In this document: positions 15,566-24,040 of the stretch, one piece after another
Layout of the letters: each line of letters starts with the position of its first letter
Numbering within the stretch: position 1 is the stretch's first letter
Assembly (NCBI GenBank): GCA_945903635.1
Contig: CAMDOT010000047.1
Location: 1-32,224, forward strand
DNA length: 32,224 nt
DNA from: Rhizobium sp. Q54
GTDB lineage: Bacteria; Pseudomonadota; Alphaproteobacteria; Reyranellales; Reyranellaceae
Direction: 5' to 3'
Program-made: the position numbers and the translations under genes
Notes under the pieces: model-generated
What the model saw: the letters and a program-made list of their open reading frames with translations, nothing else
What the model was told of the DNA's origin: nothing
Databases searched by the model: none

Positions 15566-17326
15566 TCAGGCAGATTCTATGCCAGCCTGCTGGGTCGTCA
15601 CGAGCCGGGTGAAGGCGCCGCCGCGGGCCGCCAGTTCGCCGTAGGCACCCTGCTCGGCGACGCGGCCATGCTCGAACACCACGACGATGTCGGCGTCGCG
15701 GATGGTCGACAGCCGGTGGGCGATCACGAAGGTCGTGCGGCCCTGCATCAGCGTCTTGAGCGCCTTCTGGATGCGCGCTTCCGTCACCGAATCGAGCGCG
15801 CTCGTGGCCTCGTCGAGGATCAGGATCGGCGGATCTTTCAGCAGCGCGCGGGCGATTGCGAGCCGCTGGCGCTCGCCGCCAGAGAGCGTTGTGCCGCGTT
15901 CACCCACCAGCGTGTCGTAGCCCTGGGGCTGCCGGATGATGAAGTCGTGGGCCTCGGCCAGCCTGGCCGCCTGCTCCAGCTCCGCCTGGGTGGCATCGGG
16001 CTTGCCGATGCGCAGGTTGTCGGCGATCGAACGGTAGAACATCGTCGAGTCCTGGAACACCACGCCGATGTTGCGGCGAAGCGACTCCAGCCTGATGTCG
16101 CGATGGTCGATGCCGTCGATGCGAACGGTGCCCGCCTGCGCGTCCCACATGCGGTGCAGCAGCGAGAGCGCGGTGCTCTTGCCGGCGCCGGTCGGTCCGA
16201 CGAACGCCACGGTGGTGCCGGCCGGCGCCTTCAGCGAGAAATGGACCAGTGCCGGCCGCTTGCCGTCGTAGGAGAAATTGATGTCGTCGAACTCGACGTC
16301 GCCCTTGGCGCGCCCGAGATCGATGCCGTTGGGCTTGTCGGGCACCGAGGACTGGGCATCGAGGACACGGAAGAAATCGCCCAGCGACGGCATCTGGAAG
16401 AAGATGCGGCTGACGAAGCCCGAGGCCTGGTCCATGCGCCCGATCAGCATGGTGGCGAAACCCATGAAGCTCACGATCTCGCCGACCGTCGCCTCGCCCT
16501 TGGTGTAGAGCCAGGTGCCGAGCACGAAGATCGAGATCACCGTGATGGTCGAGGCGGCGCGGGTCATCACCGACAGCAGCGCCCACCAGTTCAGCACCGG
16601 GAACTGCGCCGCCAGCGTCTGGCCGATGATGCGGTGCATCTCGCCCGTCTCGGCCGCCAGCCGCACGAAGCTCTGGATCAGGTGGATATTGCCCAACGCA
16701 TCGCCGGCGCGGCCGGCGAGCTCGCTGTGCAGGTCCTCGACCTTGTGCTGAAGCCGGTCGGTACGGCTCACGACCCAGACGTTGGCCACCGCGAAAAACA
16801 GGATCAGGACCAGCAGGAGCAGGCCCAGCCGCCAGTTCATGAACAGGCTGAGCGGCAGCATGATGAACAGCGCCACCAGGGTGGCGAGATTCTCGCGGAA
16901 GAACGAGAGCCAGATGCCGAACAGATTGTCGACGCCGGTCAGCATGATCTTGATCAGGCGGCCGGAATGCTGGGCGTTGTGGAAGGAGAACGGCAGGATC
17001 AGCAGATGCTCGAAGTAGCTCGCCATGGCACCCAGCCGGCGGCGATGGGCCATGCGATCGGCCTGCAGCGAGACCACCATGTTGGCCGCGAGGCCGCCCA
17101 GTCCGACCACCGCCCACAGGCCGAGGATCGAGAGCGCGTCCCGCCACAGGACCTCGACGGGCTTGTTGCGCGCGTTGGTCAGGAGGTCGATGACCTGGCC
17201 GAACAGCACCGGCTCGTAGAACTGCAGCGCGGCCACCGCCACATTGGCGATGGCTAGAATGATGGCGAGCCCCTTCTCGGCCCGCAGCAGCCCGATCACC
17301 CGACCATAGACGCGGAAGAATTCCAT
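15566..17326 (-). CDS. ABC exporter (permease-ATPase fusion), beta-1,2-glucan exporter NdvA/ChvA-like
   Basis: A 586-residue half-transporter acting as a homodimer in the inner membrane. The N-terminal domain (about 1-320) has six helices. The ATPase domain has Walker A GPTGAGKS at 377-384, signature LSGGERQR at 481-488, Walker B ILILDEAT at 501-508 and switch His537. The N-terminus ([24 protein letters not shown]) and the helical region ([43 protein letters not shown]) follow NdvA/ChvA, the cyclic beta-1,2-glucan exporters of rhizobia and agrobacteria, rather than MsbA. No glucan synthase gene is in the window. The ATG at 17326 is the first possible start after an in-frame TGA at 17417-17419, and no Shine-Dalgarno sequence precedes it. 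Confidence 0.8.
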   Translation of the reverse strand: MEFFRVYGRVIGLLRAEKGLAIILAIANVAVAALQFYEPVLFGQVIDLLTNARNKPVEVLWRDALSILGLWAVVGLGGLAANMVVSLQADRMAHRRRLGAMASYFEHLLILPFSFHNAQHSGRLIKIMLTGVDNLFGIWLSFFRENLATLVALFIMLPLSLFMNWRLGLLLLVLILFFAVANVWVVSRTDRLQHKVEDLHSELAGRAGDALGNIHLIQSFVRLAAETGEMHRIIGQTLAAQFPVLNWWALLSVMTRAASTITVISIFVLGTWLYTKGEATVGEIVSFMGFATMLIGRMDQASGFVSRIFFQMPSLGDFFRVLDAQSSVPDKPNGIDLGRAKGDVEFDDINFSYDGKRPALVHFSLKAPAGTTVAFVGPTGAGKSTALSLLHRMWDAQAGTVRIDGIDHRDIRLESLRRNIGVVFQDSTMFYRSIADNLRIGKPDATQAELEQAARLAEAHDFIIRQPQGYDTLVGERGTTLSGGERQRLAIARALLKDPPILILDEATSALDSVTEARIQKALKTLMQGRTTFVIAHRLSTIRDADIVVVFEHGRVAEQGAYGELAARGGAFTRLVTTQQAGIESA

Positions 17327-17371
17327 CAGCGTTTGATCGGGCAGCGTTTGATCGGGCAGCGCTCGATCGGG
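17327..17371. repeat. 15-bp direct repeat, three copies, abutting the exporter start codon
   Basis: The unit CAGCGTTTGATCGGG occurs at 17327-17341 and 17342-17356 (identical) and at 17357-17371 with two changes (GCTCG for GTTTG). The array ends exactly at the ATG of the exporter, where a ribosome site would be expected. The unit equals five codons, so the array is in frame with the gene, but there is no start codon upstream of it. Confidence 0.9.
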
Positions 17372-17387
17372 CCCATGCTCGGCGCTG

Positions 17388-18557
17388 CTATTCGCCGAGG
17401 AAGCGTTCGACGGTGTTCACGAAGAAGCTCACGCCGAACGGGATCGCCATGTCGTTGAAGTCGTAGCGCGAGTTGTGCAGGCCCGCGCCGTTGCCGTCCT
17501 CGCCGCCGTTACCCAGCCACACCATGGCGCCGGGCACCTTCTCAAGCATGTAGGAGAAGTCCTCGGCGCCCATGCTGGCCTGCACGTTGTCGCGCACGCC
17601 GTTGGGGCCGCAGACGCCCGCCGCCACGTCGATGGCGAAGGCGGCGCGCTGGGCGTTGTTGATCGTCGGCGGATAGCCGTTGCGATACTCGACGTCGATC
17701 TTCACGCCATACATCTTCGCGGCGCCGTCGCAGATCTCGCGGATGCGCGCCTCGATCAGCTTGCGCGCTTCCGGCGTCGTCGTGCGGGTCGTGCCGCCCA
17801 TATGGACGTCGGTCGGGATGACGTTGTAGGCCGAACCGCCCTTGACGAAGCCGACGGTGACGACGGACGAGGCGAACGGATCCATGTTGCGGCTGACGAT
17901 GGTCTGCAGTGCCAGCGTGAGATTGGCGGCGACGATCAGTGGGTCCTTGCTGAGATGCGGGTGCGCTGCGTGGCCGCCCTTGCCCGAAATGCGCAGGTCC
18001 CAGCGGTCGGCCGCGGCCAGCAGCGGGCCGGGCTTGCTGGCGATCATGCCGAGCGGCAGGCCCGGCTTGTTGTGGATGGCGAAAATGGCATCGCAGGGGA
18101 ATTTCTCGAACAGCCCGTCGTCGATCATCGCCTTGCCGCCACCGCCGCCCTCCTCGGCAGGCTGGAAGATGAAATGTACGGCGCCCTCGAAGTCGCGCTT
18201 CTCGCTCAAGACCTTGGCCGCGCCCAAAAGCATGGCGGTATGGCCGTCGTGGCCGCAGGCATGCATGCGGCCGGGATTCCTGGAAGCGTGTTCGAAATCG
18301 TTGGTCTCATCCATCGGCAGGCAATCCATGTCGGCCCTGAGGCCGATGGACTTCAACGAGTTACCCTTGCGCAAGGTTCCCACCAGGCCGGTCTTGCCCA
18401 GACCGCGCGTCACTTCGAGGCCCCATTCCGTGAGCTTGGCCGCAACGATGTCCGAAGTCCGGTTCTCCTCGTAGGCGAGCTCGGGATGGGCATGGAAGTC
18501 ACGGCGGATGGCGGAAATCTCACCCTGAATCTCGAGCGAACGCGGCAGAACGGGCAT
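17388..18557 (-). CDS. M20 family metallo-amidohydrolase (HipO/IAA-amino acid hydrolase-like)
   Basis: A 389-residue M20D-type amidohydrolase that hydrolyses N-acylated amino acids or similar amides. Metal-site residues are Cys101 and His103 in HACGHDGHTA, Glu135/Glu136 in PAEEGGGG, His162 in AIHNKPGLPLG and a late His in NGGEDGNGAGLHNSRYDF. SMGAEDFSYM near the C-terminus is also typical. The dimerisation domain lies in the middle (about 185-300). The ATG at 18557 has GGAG about 8 nt upstream (18566-18569); the longer frame to 18671 lies over the divergent gene. The gene is 61 bp upstream of the exporter on the same strand and divergent from a threonine dehydratase. Confidence 0.9.
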   Translation of the reverse strand: MPVLPRSLEIQGEISAIRRDFHAHPELAYEENRTSDIVAAKLTEWGLEVTRGLGKTGLVGTLRKGNSLKSIGLRADMDCLPMDETNDFEHASRNPGRMHACGHDGHTAMLLGAAKVLSEKRDFEGAVHFIFQPAEEGGGGGKAMIDDGLFEKFPCDAIFAIHNKPGLPLGMIASKPGPLLAAADRWDLRISGKGGHAAHPHLSKDPLIVAANLTLALQTIVSRNMDPFASSVVTVGFVKGGSAYNVIPTDVHMGGTTRTTTPEARKLIEARIREICDGAAKMYGVKIDVEYRNGYPPTINNAQRAAFAIDVAAGVCGPNGVRDNVQASMGAEDFSYMLEKVPGAMVWLGNGGEDGNGAGLHNSRYDFNDMAIPFGVSFFVNTVERFLGE

Positions 18558-18633
18558 ACACGGTACTCCAGTTGAATGTGGCCCATCATAGCCGGACCTC
18601 GACGTCGCACGCCATCTCGCGCAAGCTGGCAGG

Positions 18634-19590
18634 ATGTTGTCCCTGGAAGACGTCGAGAGTGCGGCGGCCATCGTCTACGCCGCCATGCCGCCCACCCCGC
18701 AATATGCCTGGCCACTCCTCGCCAAACGCACCGGCTGCGAGGTCTGGGTAAAACACGAAAACCATACCCCGACCGGCGCCTTCAAGGTGCGCGGCGGCCT
18801 GGTCTACATGGACCGTCTGAAGCGCGCTCAACCTCGCATCGCGGGCGTGGCGAGCGCCACCCGCGGCAACCACGGCCAGAGCATCGCGCTCGCGGCCGCC
18901 CGCGCCGGCATCGCCGCCACCATCGTCGTGCCCCTGGGCAATTCGGTGGAGAAGAATGCCGCGATGCGGGCTTTTGGCGCGGAGCTGGTCGAAGCCGGCC
19001 ACGATTTCGATGCGGCCCGCGAGGTCGCGATGCGGCTCGCCGGCGAACGCGGCCTCTGCATGGTCCCGTCCTTCCATCGCGACCTGGTGTGCGGCGTGGC
19101 GACCTATGCGCTGGAACTGTTCCGGGCGGCCCCGCCGCTCGACACGATCTATGTGCCGATCGGCCTGGGCTCGGGCATCTGCGGCACGATCGCAGTGCGC
19201 GATGCGCTCGGCCTCTCGACCAAGGTGGTGGGCGTGGTCTCGACCGAGGCGCCTGCCTATGCGCTCTCCTTTGCCGCGGGCAAGGTCGTGGCGACCAACA
19301 GTGCCGACACCATGGCCGACGGCATGGCCGTGCGCGGACCGGACGCCGAGGCGCTGGACGTGATCCTGAAAGGCGCGGACCGGATTGTAAAAGTGAGCGA
19401 CGCCGAGATCGCCACCGCCATGCGCGCCTACTATGAGGACACGCACCAGCTCACTGAGGGCGCCGGCGCCGCAGCACTCGCCGCGCTGATGCAGGAACGC
19501 GAACGCCTGGCGGGCAAGCGCGTCGGCCTGATCCTGAGTGGCGGCAACATCGACCGGCCACTTTACTTGCGCACGCTCGACGGTGCTTGA
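18634..19590 (+). CDS. PLP-dependent threonine/serine dehydratase
   Basis: A 318-residue fold-type II PLP enzyme of the threonine ammonia-lyase family. It would deaminate threonine or serine, or a hydroxylated analogue such as threo-3-hydroxyaspartate. Lys51 in TGAFKVRGG forms the Schiff base, ATRGNHGQS (76-84) holds the substrate carboxylate, GLGSGICG is the phosphate-binding glycine loop, and SGGNID near the end binds the pyridine ring. No C-terminal ACT domain is present, so it is the short, catabolic type rather than biosynthetic IlvA. The last 28 nt overlap the convergent Lrp gene. The EutB branch of hydroxyectoine use is an alternative, but no eut genes are visible. Confidence 0.88.
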   Translation: MLSLEDVESAAAIVYAAMPPTPQYAWPLLAKRTGCEVWVKHENHTPTGAFKVRGGLVYMDRLKRAQPRIAGVASATRGNHGQSIALAAARAGIAATIVVPLGNSVEKNAAMRAFGAELVEAGHDFDAAREVAMRLAGERGLCMVPSFHRDLVCGVATYALELFRAAPPLDTIYVPIGLGSGICGTIAVRDALGLSTKVVGVVSTEAPAYALSFAAGKVVATNSADTMADGMAVRGPDAEALDVILKGADRIVKVSDAEIATAMRAYYEDTHQLTEGAGAAALAALMQERERLAGKRVGLILSGGNIDRPLYLRTLDGA

Positions 19591-20063
19591 GGTGCCGTCT
19601 TCTGAGGTGCCCAGGCGAGATCGCTCTTCACCGCCTGCATGATGAACGACGAGCGCGTGCCTTTGACGCCGGGCATGCGCAGCAGCGCTTTCATGGCGAA
19701 CTCGCTGAAGCTCGCCAGGTCCGGGACGAAGACATGGACCTGGAAATCCATGTCGCCGGTCACGGCATAGCAGGCCACGACCTCGGGCCGGGCACGGATC
19801 GCCGCCTCGAAGGCATCGACCGTCTTTTCGGAATGATCGTCGAGCGTGATCTGGATCAATGCCTGCAGCCCGAGTCCCATCGCCTGCGGCGAGACGAGGG
19901 CGGCGTAGCGGCCGATCACGCCTTCCTCTTCGAGGCGCTTCACGCGGCGCTGGCAGGGCGTGGCCGACAGCCCGACCCGGTCGGCGAGGTCGACCATCGG
20001 CAGCCGGCCTTCGGCCTGGAGCGCGGCCACGATGCGTCTGTCGATGTCATCGAGCTCTATCAT
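19563..20063 (-). CDS. Lrp/AsnC family transcriptional regulator
   Basis: A 166-residue regulator. An N-terminal helix-turn-helix (about 5-50; DIDRRIVAALQAEGRLPMVD, then LADRVGLSATPCQRRVKRLE) is followed by the ligand-binding RAM domain (about 65-140; GDMDFQVHVFVPDLASFSEF). Such proteins bind amino acids and form octamers. The ATG at 20063 is preferred, with AGGGTGA upstream; a GTG at 20075 would add four residues. It is divergent from phhA, and in many proteobacteria an adjacent Lrp-type protein controls phhA. The inverted repeat at 20077-20096 is its probable site. It is the only transcription factor recognised in the window. Confidence 0.92.
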   Translation of the reverse strand: MIELDDIDRRIVAALQAEGRLPMVDLADRVGLSATPCQRRVKRLEEEGVIGRYAALVSPQAMGLGLQALIQITLDDHSEKTVDAFEAAIRARPEVVACYAVTGDMDFQVHVFVPDLASFSEFAMKALLRMPGVKGTRSSFIMQAVKSDLAWAPQKTAPQAPSSVRK

Positions 20064-20076
20064 GGTGTAATTCACC

Positions 20077-20096
20077 CTATGATACCTATTTCATAG
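20077..20096. promoter_or_regulatory. candidate Lrp-type operator, CTATGA-N8-TCATAG
   Basis: A perfect 6-bp inverted repeat with an AT-rich 8-nt spacer (TACCTATT). It sits 14 nt before the regulator start and about 80 nt before phhA, in an AT-rich stretch that stands out from the GC-rich surroundings. A second short dyad, GGTG-N5-CACC (20064-20076), directly adjoins it. The length and arrangement suit an Lrp dimer site. Confidence 0.6.
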
Positions 20097-20151
20097 AGAA
20101 TACCTCCAAAATCGCCCACCTTACAGGCCAACTTCGCGAGGATTCACCGCC

Positions 20152-20173
20152 GCCCTGCCCCCATATTCAGGGC
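20152..20173 (+). promoter_or_regulatory. possible hairpin covering the phhA ribosome site
   Basis: GCCCTG (20152-20157) can pair with CAGGGC (20168-20173), the latter touching the ATG at 20174 and containing the only purine-rich ribosome-site candidate. The stem is short and could be chance. Confidence 0.25.
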
Positions 20174-20917
20174 ATGAACATCGCACCCCTCGAGAACCTG
20201 CGCGGCGACTACCACGGCATGGCGCCGGACTGGACCGTGGCGCAGCACGCCGACCTTTACTCAGCCGAGGATCAGGCCGTGTGGCGGCTCTTGGTCGAGC
20301 GTCAGACCACGCTCGCACGCCGCTACGCCTGCGATGAGTTTCTAAATGGGCTCGACTCTCTCGGGATTGGCGACACCATTCCGGACTTCGACGCGATCAA
20401 CGCGCGTCTGGAGCCGCTGACCGGCTGGCGGATCGTCGGCGTTCCCGGCCTCATCCCCGACGCGGCCTTCTACGACCATCTCGCGCATCGCCGCTTTCCG
20501 GTGACGGTGTGGATCCGCACGCGCGCCGAGCTCGACTATCTGGTCGAACCCGACCTTTTCCACGATTTCTTTGGCCACGTGCCGCTGCTGTCGAACCCGG
20601 TCTTCGCCGACTACATGCAGGCCTACGGCCGGCGCGGCGTCGAGGCAGGACCGAACGTCCATCTGCTGGCGCGGCTCTACTGGTTCACCGTCGAGTTCGG
20701 CCTGATCCGCACGGCCAAGGGCCTGAAGGCCTACGGCGCCGGCATCCTGTCCTCGGCCGCCGAAGTGAAGCACGCGATCGAAGGCGAGGGCGTCGAGCGC
20801 CTGCCGTTCGACGCGGCGACGGTGATGCACCGGCCCTACGAGATCGACCGGCTGCAGAACACCTACTTCGTGCTCGACGATTTCCGCCAGCTCATGGACC
20901 GGCCGGACCTCCACTAG
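20174..20917 (+). CDS. phhA: phenylalanine 4-hydroxylase
   Basis: A 247-residue non-haem iron, pterin-dependent monooxygenase converting phenylalanine to tyrosine. The iron ligands His130 and His135 lie in PDLFHDFFGHVPLL and Glu174 in YWFTVEFGLI. The pterin-binding loop (WRIVGVPGLIPDAAFYDHLA) and the TAKGLKAYGAGILSS segment are also standard. The length is normal for monomeric bacterial PhhA. The ATG at 20174 starts MNIAPLENLRGDYHGM; the open frame upstream is not coding. The gene is divergent from the Lrp regulator, and its stop shares CTAG with the convergent acyl-CoA synthetase gene. No pterin dehydratase (phhB) is in the window. Confidence 0.95.
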   Translation: MNIAPLENLRGDYHGMAPDWTVAQHADLYSAEDQAVWRLLVERQTTLARRYACDEFLNGLDSLGIGDTIPDFDAINARLEPLTGWRIVGVPGLIPDAAFYDHLAHRRFPVTVWIRTRAELDYLVEPDLFHDFFGHVPLLSNPVFADYMQAYGRRGVEAGPNVHLLARLYWFTVEFGLIRTAKGLKAYGAGILSSAAEVKHAIEGEGVERLPFDAATVMHRPYEIDRLQNTYFVLDDFRQLMDRPDLH

Positions 20918-23007
20918 CGCAGCAGCACCAACCCGTCGACGGCGACGACGCCTTCGCCCTCCGGCTTGACCAGCAGCGGATTGATCTCGGCCTCCGAGAC
21001 GTCGGCAAAGGCCTTGTGAGCCAGCGTCGAGAATGCCGCGATGGTCTTTGCCAGCGCCGCGACATCGCCCTTCGGCAGGTTGCGATAGCCGCGGATGGTG
21101 GCGAGGCCTTTTACCTCCTCGATCATCTGCCGAGCTTCCGCCTCATTGACCGGCGCGATCCGTGTCGAAGCGTCCTTATAAATCTCGGCCAGCACGCCGC
21201 CGAGACCGACCGTGATCGTGGGGCCGACCAGCGGATCGCGGCGAAAGCCCAGGATCACCTCGGCCAGGCCACGCTCCATCTTCTGGATCAGGAAGCCGTC
21301 GAGCTTGGCGTGGGGCGAATGCGCCTTTACGCGCTTCTCGATATCGCGCGCCGCGACCGCGGCGGCCTGGCCATCCATCAATCCGAGGGCCACGCCGCCC
21401 GCTTCGGTCTTGTGTGCGATGTCGGCGGACAGAATTTTTAGCACCACCGGCGCGCCGACCTCGGCCACTGCCGCCGCGACACGCTTGGCATCCGGGATCG
21501 CCATCGACTTGGCCATCGGCACGCCCAGCGCCGAGAAAAGATCGGCCGCCCTTCGCTCGTCAAAGCCATTGATGCGGCCCGCCCCCAGCGCGTCGAGCGC
21601 CGCACGCGACGGCTCGGCCAGTGCGGGCAGCGGCTGTGGCGCTGCCCGCAGCAGGCAGACGGCCATCGCCTCGCTGCAGGACTCGGGATGACGGAACGCC
21701 GGGACACCCGCCGCCGTCAGCAGCGCCAGCGACTTTTCCGCCGTCGGTGTCAGCGACACGGCGAAGGGCTTGGCGGTGCGGGCAAAGCGCAGCAGCGGCT
21801 CGACCGCGAGCTCGGGATTGAACTGCGCCGAGGAGCCCACGACGAAGATCACGGCATCGTTGCCGTCGTCGGCCAGCAGCCGCTCGATGGTGCCGGCCAC
21901 GATCTCGGGCTTGGCGCCGGCCAGGGTGAGATCGATCAGCCTGCCCTCGCCCGCCGTGATGCCCAGCGGCTTTAGCCAATCAACCAGCGCCTGCGGCGGA
22001 TCGGCGATATCGAGGCCGGCCATCGCCATGTTGTCGACCACCATGGCGGCGCCGCCGCCGGTCGTGGTCGCCACGGCGACACGTTTTCCACTTGCGAGCG
22101 GCCGATCGACCAGCAACGCCGGCACATCGATCAGCGACTCGAACATCGAGACGCGGGCGATGCCATGGCGACGGCAGAAGGCGTCGAACGTCGCATCGGA
22201 GCCGGCAATGGCCCCGGTATGCGACTTCGCCAGCTCCTGGCCGATCTCCGACCGGCCGAGCTTGTAGGCGATCACCGGCTTGCCGGCGGCATGGGCGCGG
22301 CGCGCTGCGTGCGCCAATCGATCGCCGTCGCGCAACGTCTCCATGAACAGCAGGATCGCGTCGGTCGCGGGATCGTCGACCATCAGGTCGGCGATTTCGC
22401 CTACCGCAAGATCGACCTCGTTGCCGACCGAAATCAGCCGCGAGAAGCCGATGCCGCGCGCATCCGCCCGCGACAGCAATGCGCCGATCAGGCTGCCGCT
22501 CTGGCTGACCACGGCCCACCGCCCGGTGCGCAGCTTGTCGATGGCGAAGGCCGCATTGGCCGTCAGCACCATGGGCGGATCGGTGCTGACCGTGCCGATG
22601 CTGTTGGGCCCGACCAGCCGTATGCCGGTCTCCGCGACGATGCGCGAGAGGTCATCCTGCAACGACGCGCCCGCCGCGCCGGCATCGGCGAAGCCGCCGG
22701 CCAGGATGGACGCCACCTTGACGCCGCGCTTGCCACAAGCGGCCAGCGAGTCGATGGCACCACGGCCGTTCAACAAAATATAGGCGTGGTCGATGTCGCC
22801 CGGGATCGCATCGAGATCCTTGAAAGCTTTTTCGCCCAGGATTTCGCTGCGCGACGGATTCACCGGCAGGATCTCGCCGGTAAAGCCATGCTTGCGCAGG
22901 AAGCGCTGCGGCCGCGAGGTCGTCTTTGTCGAATCGGCCGAGGCACCGATCAGCGCAATGCGTTTCGGCTCGAACAGGGCTGCGAACAGCTTCTTGGGAT
23001 CGCTCAT
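20914..23007 (-). CDS. acetate--CoA ligase (ADP-forming)-type acyl-CoA synthetase
   Basis: A 697-residue fusion of the ADP-forming acyl-CoA synthetase subunits. A CoA-binding Rossmann domain (about 8-140; IALIGASADSTKTTSRPQRF, GPNSIG at 133-138) is followed by succinyl-CoA-ligase-like flavodoxin domains (about 145-460) and a C-terminal ATP-grasp domain (about 475-697). SHTGAIAG (262-269) includes His263, the likely phosphohistidine. The enzyme makes acyl-CoA from an organic acid, ATP and CoA with ADP and phosphate as products. The ATG at 23007 is only 20 nt from the divergent binding protein start, so promoters for each must lie inside the other gene. The natural acid is unknown. Confidence 0.88.
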   Translation of the reverse strand: MSDPKKLFAALFEPKRIALIGASADSTKTTSRPQRFLRKHGFTGEILPVNPSRSEILGEKAFKDLDAIPGDIDHAYILLNGRGAIDSLAACGKRGVKVASILAGGFADAGAAGASLQDDLSRIVAETGIRLVGPNSIGTVSTDPPMVLTANAAFAIDKLRTGRWAVVSQSGSLIGALLSRADARGIGFSRLISVGNEVDLAVGEIADLMVDDPATDAILLFMETLRDGDRLAHAARRAHAAGKPVIAYKLGRSEIGQELAKSHTGAIAGSDATFDAFCRRHGIARVSMFESLIDVPALLVDRPLASGKRVAVATTTGGGAAMVVDNMAMAGLDIADPPQALVDWLKPLGITAGEGRLIDLTLAGAKPEIVAGTIERLLADDGNDAVIFVVGSSAQFNPELAVEPLLRFARTAKPFAVSLTPTAEKSLALLTAAGVPAFRHPESCSEAMAVCLLRAAPQPLPALAEPSRAALDALGAGRINGFDERRAADLFSALGVPMAKSMAIPDAKRVAAAVAEVGAPVVLKILSADIAHKTEAGGVALGLMDGQAAAVAARDIEKRVKAHSPHAKLDGFLIQKMERGLAEVILGFRRDPLVGPTITVGLGGVLAEIYKDASTRIAPVNEAEARQMIEEVKGLATIRGYRNLPKGDVAALAKTIAAFSTLAHKAFADVSEAEINPLLVKPEGEGVVAVDGLVLLR

Positions 23008-23025
23008 GCAGCGAGTATACTCACC

Positions 23026-23055
23026 CCATGATTACTCACTCCATGATTACTCGCC
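23026..23055 (+). repeat. 15-bp tandem duplication spanning two alternative start codons
   Basis: CCATGATTACTC occurs at 23026-23037 and again at 23041-23052, period 15 bp. A decayed third unit (TACTCAC at 23018-23024) precedes it. Each full copy carries an in-frame ATG (23028 and 23043), so the protein can start MITHSMITRR or MITRR. Confidence 0.85.
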
Positions 23056-24029
23056 GCATTTTCGTTGCCTCGACACTCGCCGCATTTGCCTTGCCGGCCC
23101 TCACGCTACCAGCCCGGGCCCAAACGCCACCCTGGCCCAGCAAGCCAATCAAGCTCGTCGTGCCCTACGCGCCGGGTGGGACGACCGACGTCGTCGCCCG
23201 CATGGTGGCGGAATATCTCGGCCAACGGCTCGGCCAGAACATCATCGTCGACAACAAGCCGGGCAAGGGCGCCATGGTCGGCACGGCGCTGGTCGCCAAG
23301 GCGGCACCCGACGGCTACACGCTGCTGATGTCGGTGATCTCGGGCCTCTCGATCTCGCCGACGCTCTACGGCGGCGGCGACTTCGACCCGATGGGCGACT
23401 TCATCCACGTCTCGATCGCCTCGCGCAATCCGAGCGTGCTGGTGGTGAACCCGAGCTTCGCAGCCAAGACCTTCGGCGAGTATATCGCCTACGCCAAGGC
23501 CAACCCCGGCAAGCTCAACTACGCCACGTCGGGCGCGGGCTCGAGCAATCACCTGCTGGGCGCGCGACTCGAGCAGGTGATCAGCGCCGGCCTTGTCCAT
23601 GTGCCCTATCGCGGTGCCGGCCCCGCCATGATCGACACCATCGCCGGCAACGTTCCATCGATGTTCGATTCCCTGCCCTCGGCCGCGCCTCATATCAAGG
23701 GCGGCAAGGTCCGCGCACTGGCGGTCAGCGGCGAAGAGCGCAGCCCGGCCTTCCCCGACGTGCCGACCATGAAAGAGTCCGGCTATCCCGACCTCATCTC
23801 CTACTCCTGGTTCGGCATCTCGGTGCCGGCCAGGACGCCGGCGCCGATCGTCGACCGGCTGGCCAAGGAGATGCAGGCCGTGCTGAAGGAACCCGCGGTC
23901 GTGAAGCGCTGGGAGGAGATCGGCGCCGAGGCGAGCACGATGACACCGGCCGAGGTGACGCGCTTCGTGCAGGCCGAGATCGACAAATGGGTGCCCGTCG
24001 TGAAAGCATCCGGCGCCAAGCCCGACTGA
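23028..24029 (+). CDS. tripartite tricarboxylate transporter (Bug) family substrate-binding protein
   Basis: A 333-residue periplasmic binding protein of the Bug/TctC family, which binds carboxylates and related small molecules. The signal peptide MITRRIFVASTLAAFALPAL ends near PARAQ. The mature start PWPSKPIKLVVPYAPGGTTD is the family hallmark, and the second hallmark is KLNYATSGAGSSNHL. Two in-frame ATGs at 23028 and 23043 lie in a 15-bp duplication; neither has a clear ribosome site, and the second gives the more usual signal peptide. No TctA/TctB membrane partners are nearby, as is common for orphan Bug genes. The RidA-family gene follows after 11 nt. Confidence 0.9.
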   Translation: MITHSMITRRIFVASTLAAFALPALTLPARAQTPPWPSKPIKLVVPYAPGGTTDVVARMVAEYLGQRLGQNIIVDNKPGKGAMVGTALVAKAAPDGYTLLMSVISGLSISPTLYGGGDFDPMGDFIHVSIASRNPSVLVVNPSFAAKTFGEYIAYAKANPGKLNYATSGAGSSNHLLGARLEQVISAGLVHVPYRGAGPAMIDTIAGNVPSMFDSLPSAAPHIKGGKVRALAVSGEERSPAFPDVPTMKESGYPDLISYSWFGISVPARTPAPIVDRLAKEMQAVLKEPAVVKRWEEIGAEASTMTPAEVTRFVQAEIDKWVPVVKASGAKPD

Positions 24030-24040
24030 GGAGAAACGCC

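Noticed and set aside
15401-17257. A 618-codon open frame on the plus strand opposite the NdvA-like exporter
   Set aside because: The exporter frame has all ABC motifs. The antisense frame is low-complexity and has no recognisable domain.
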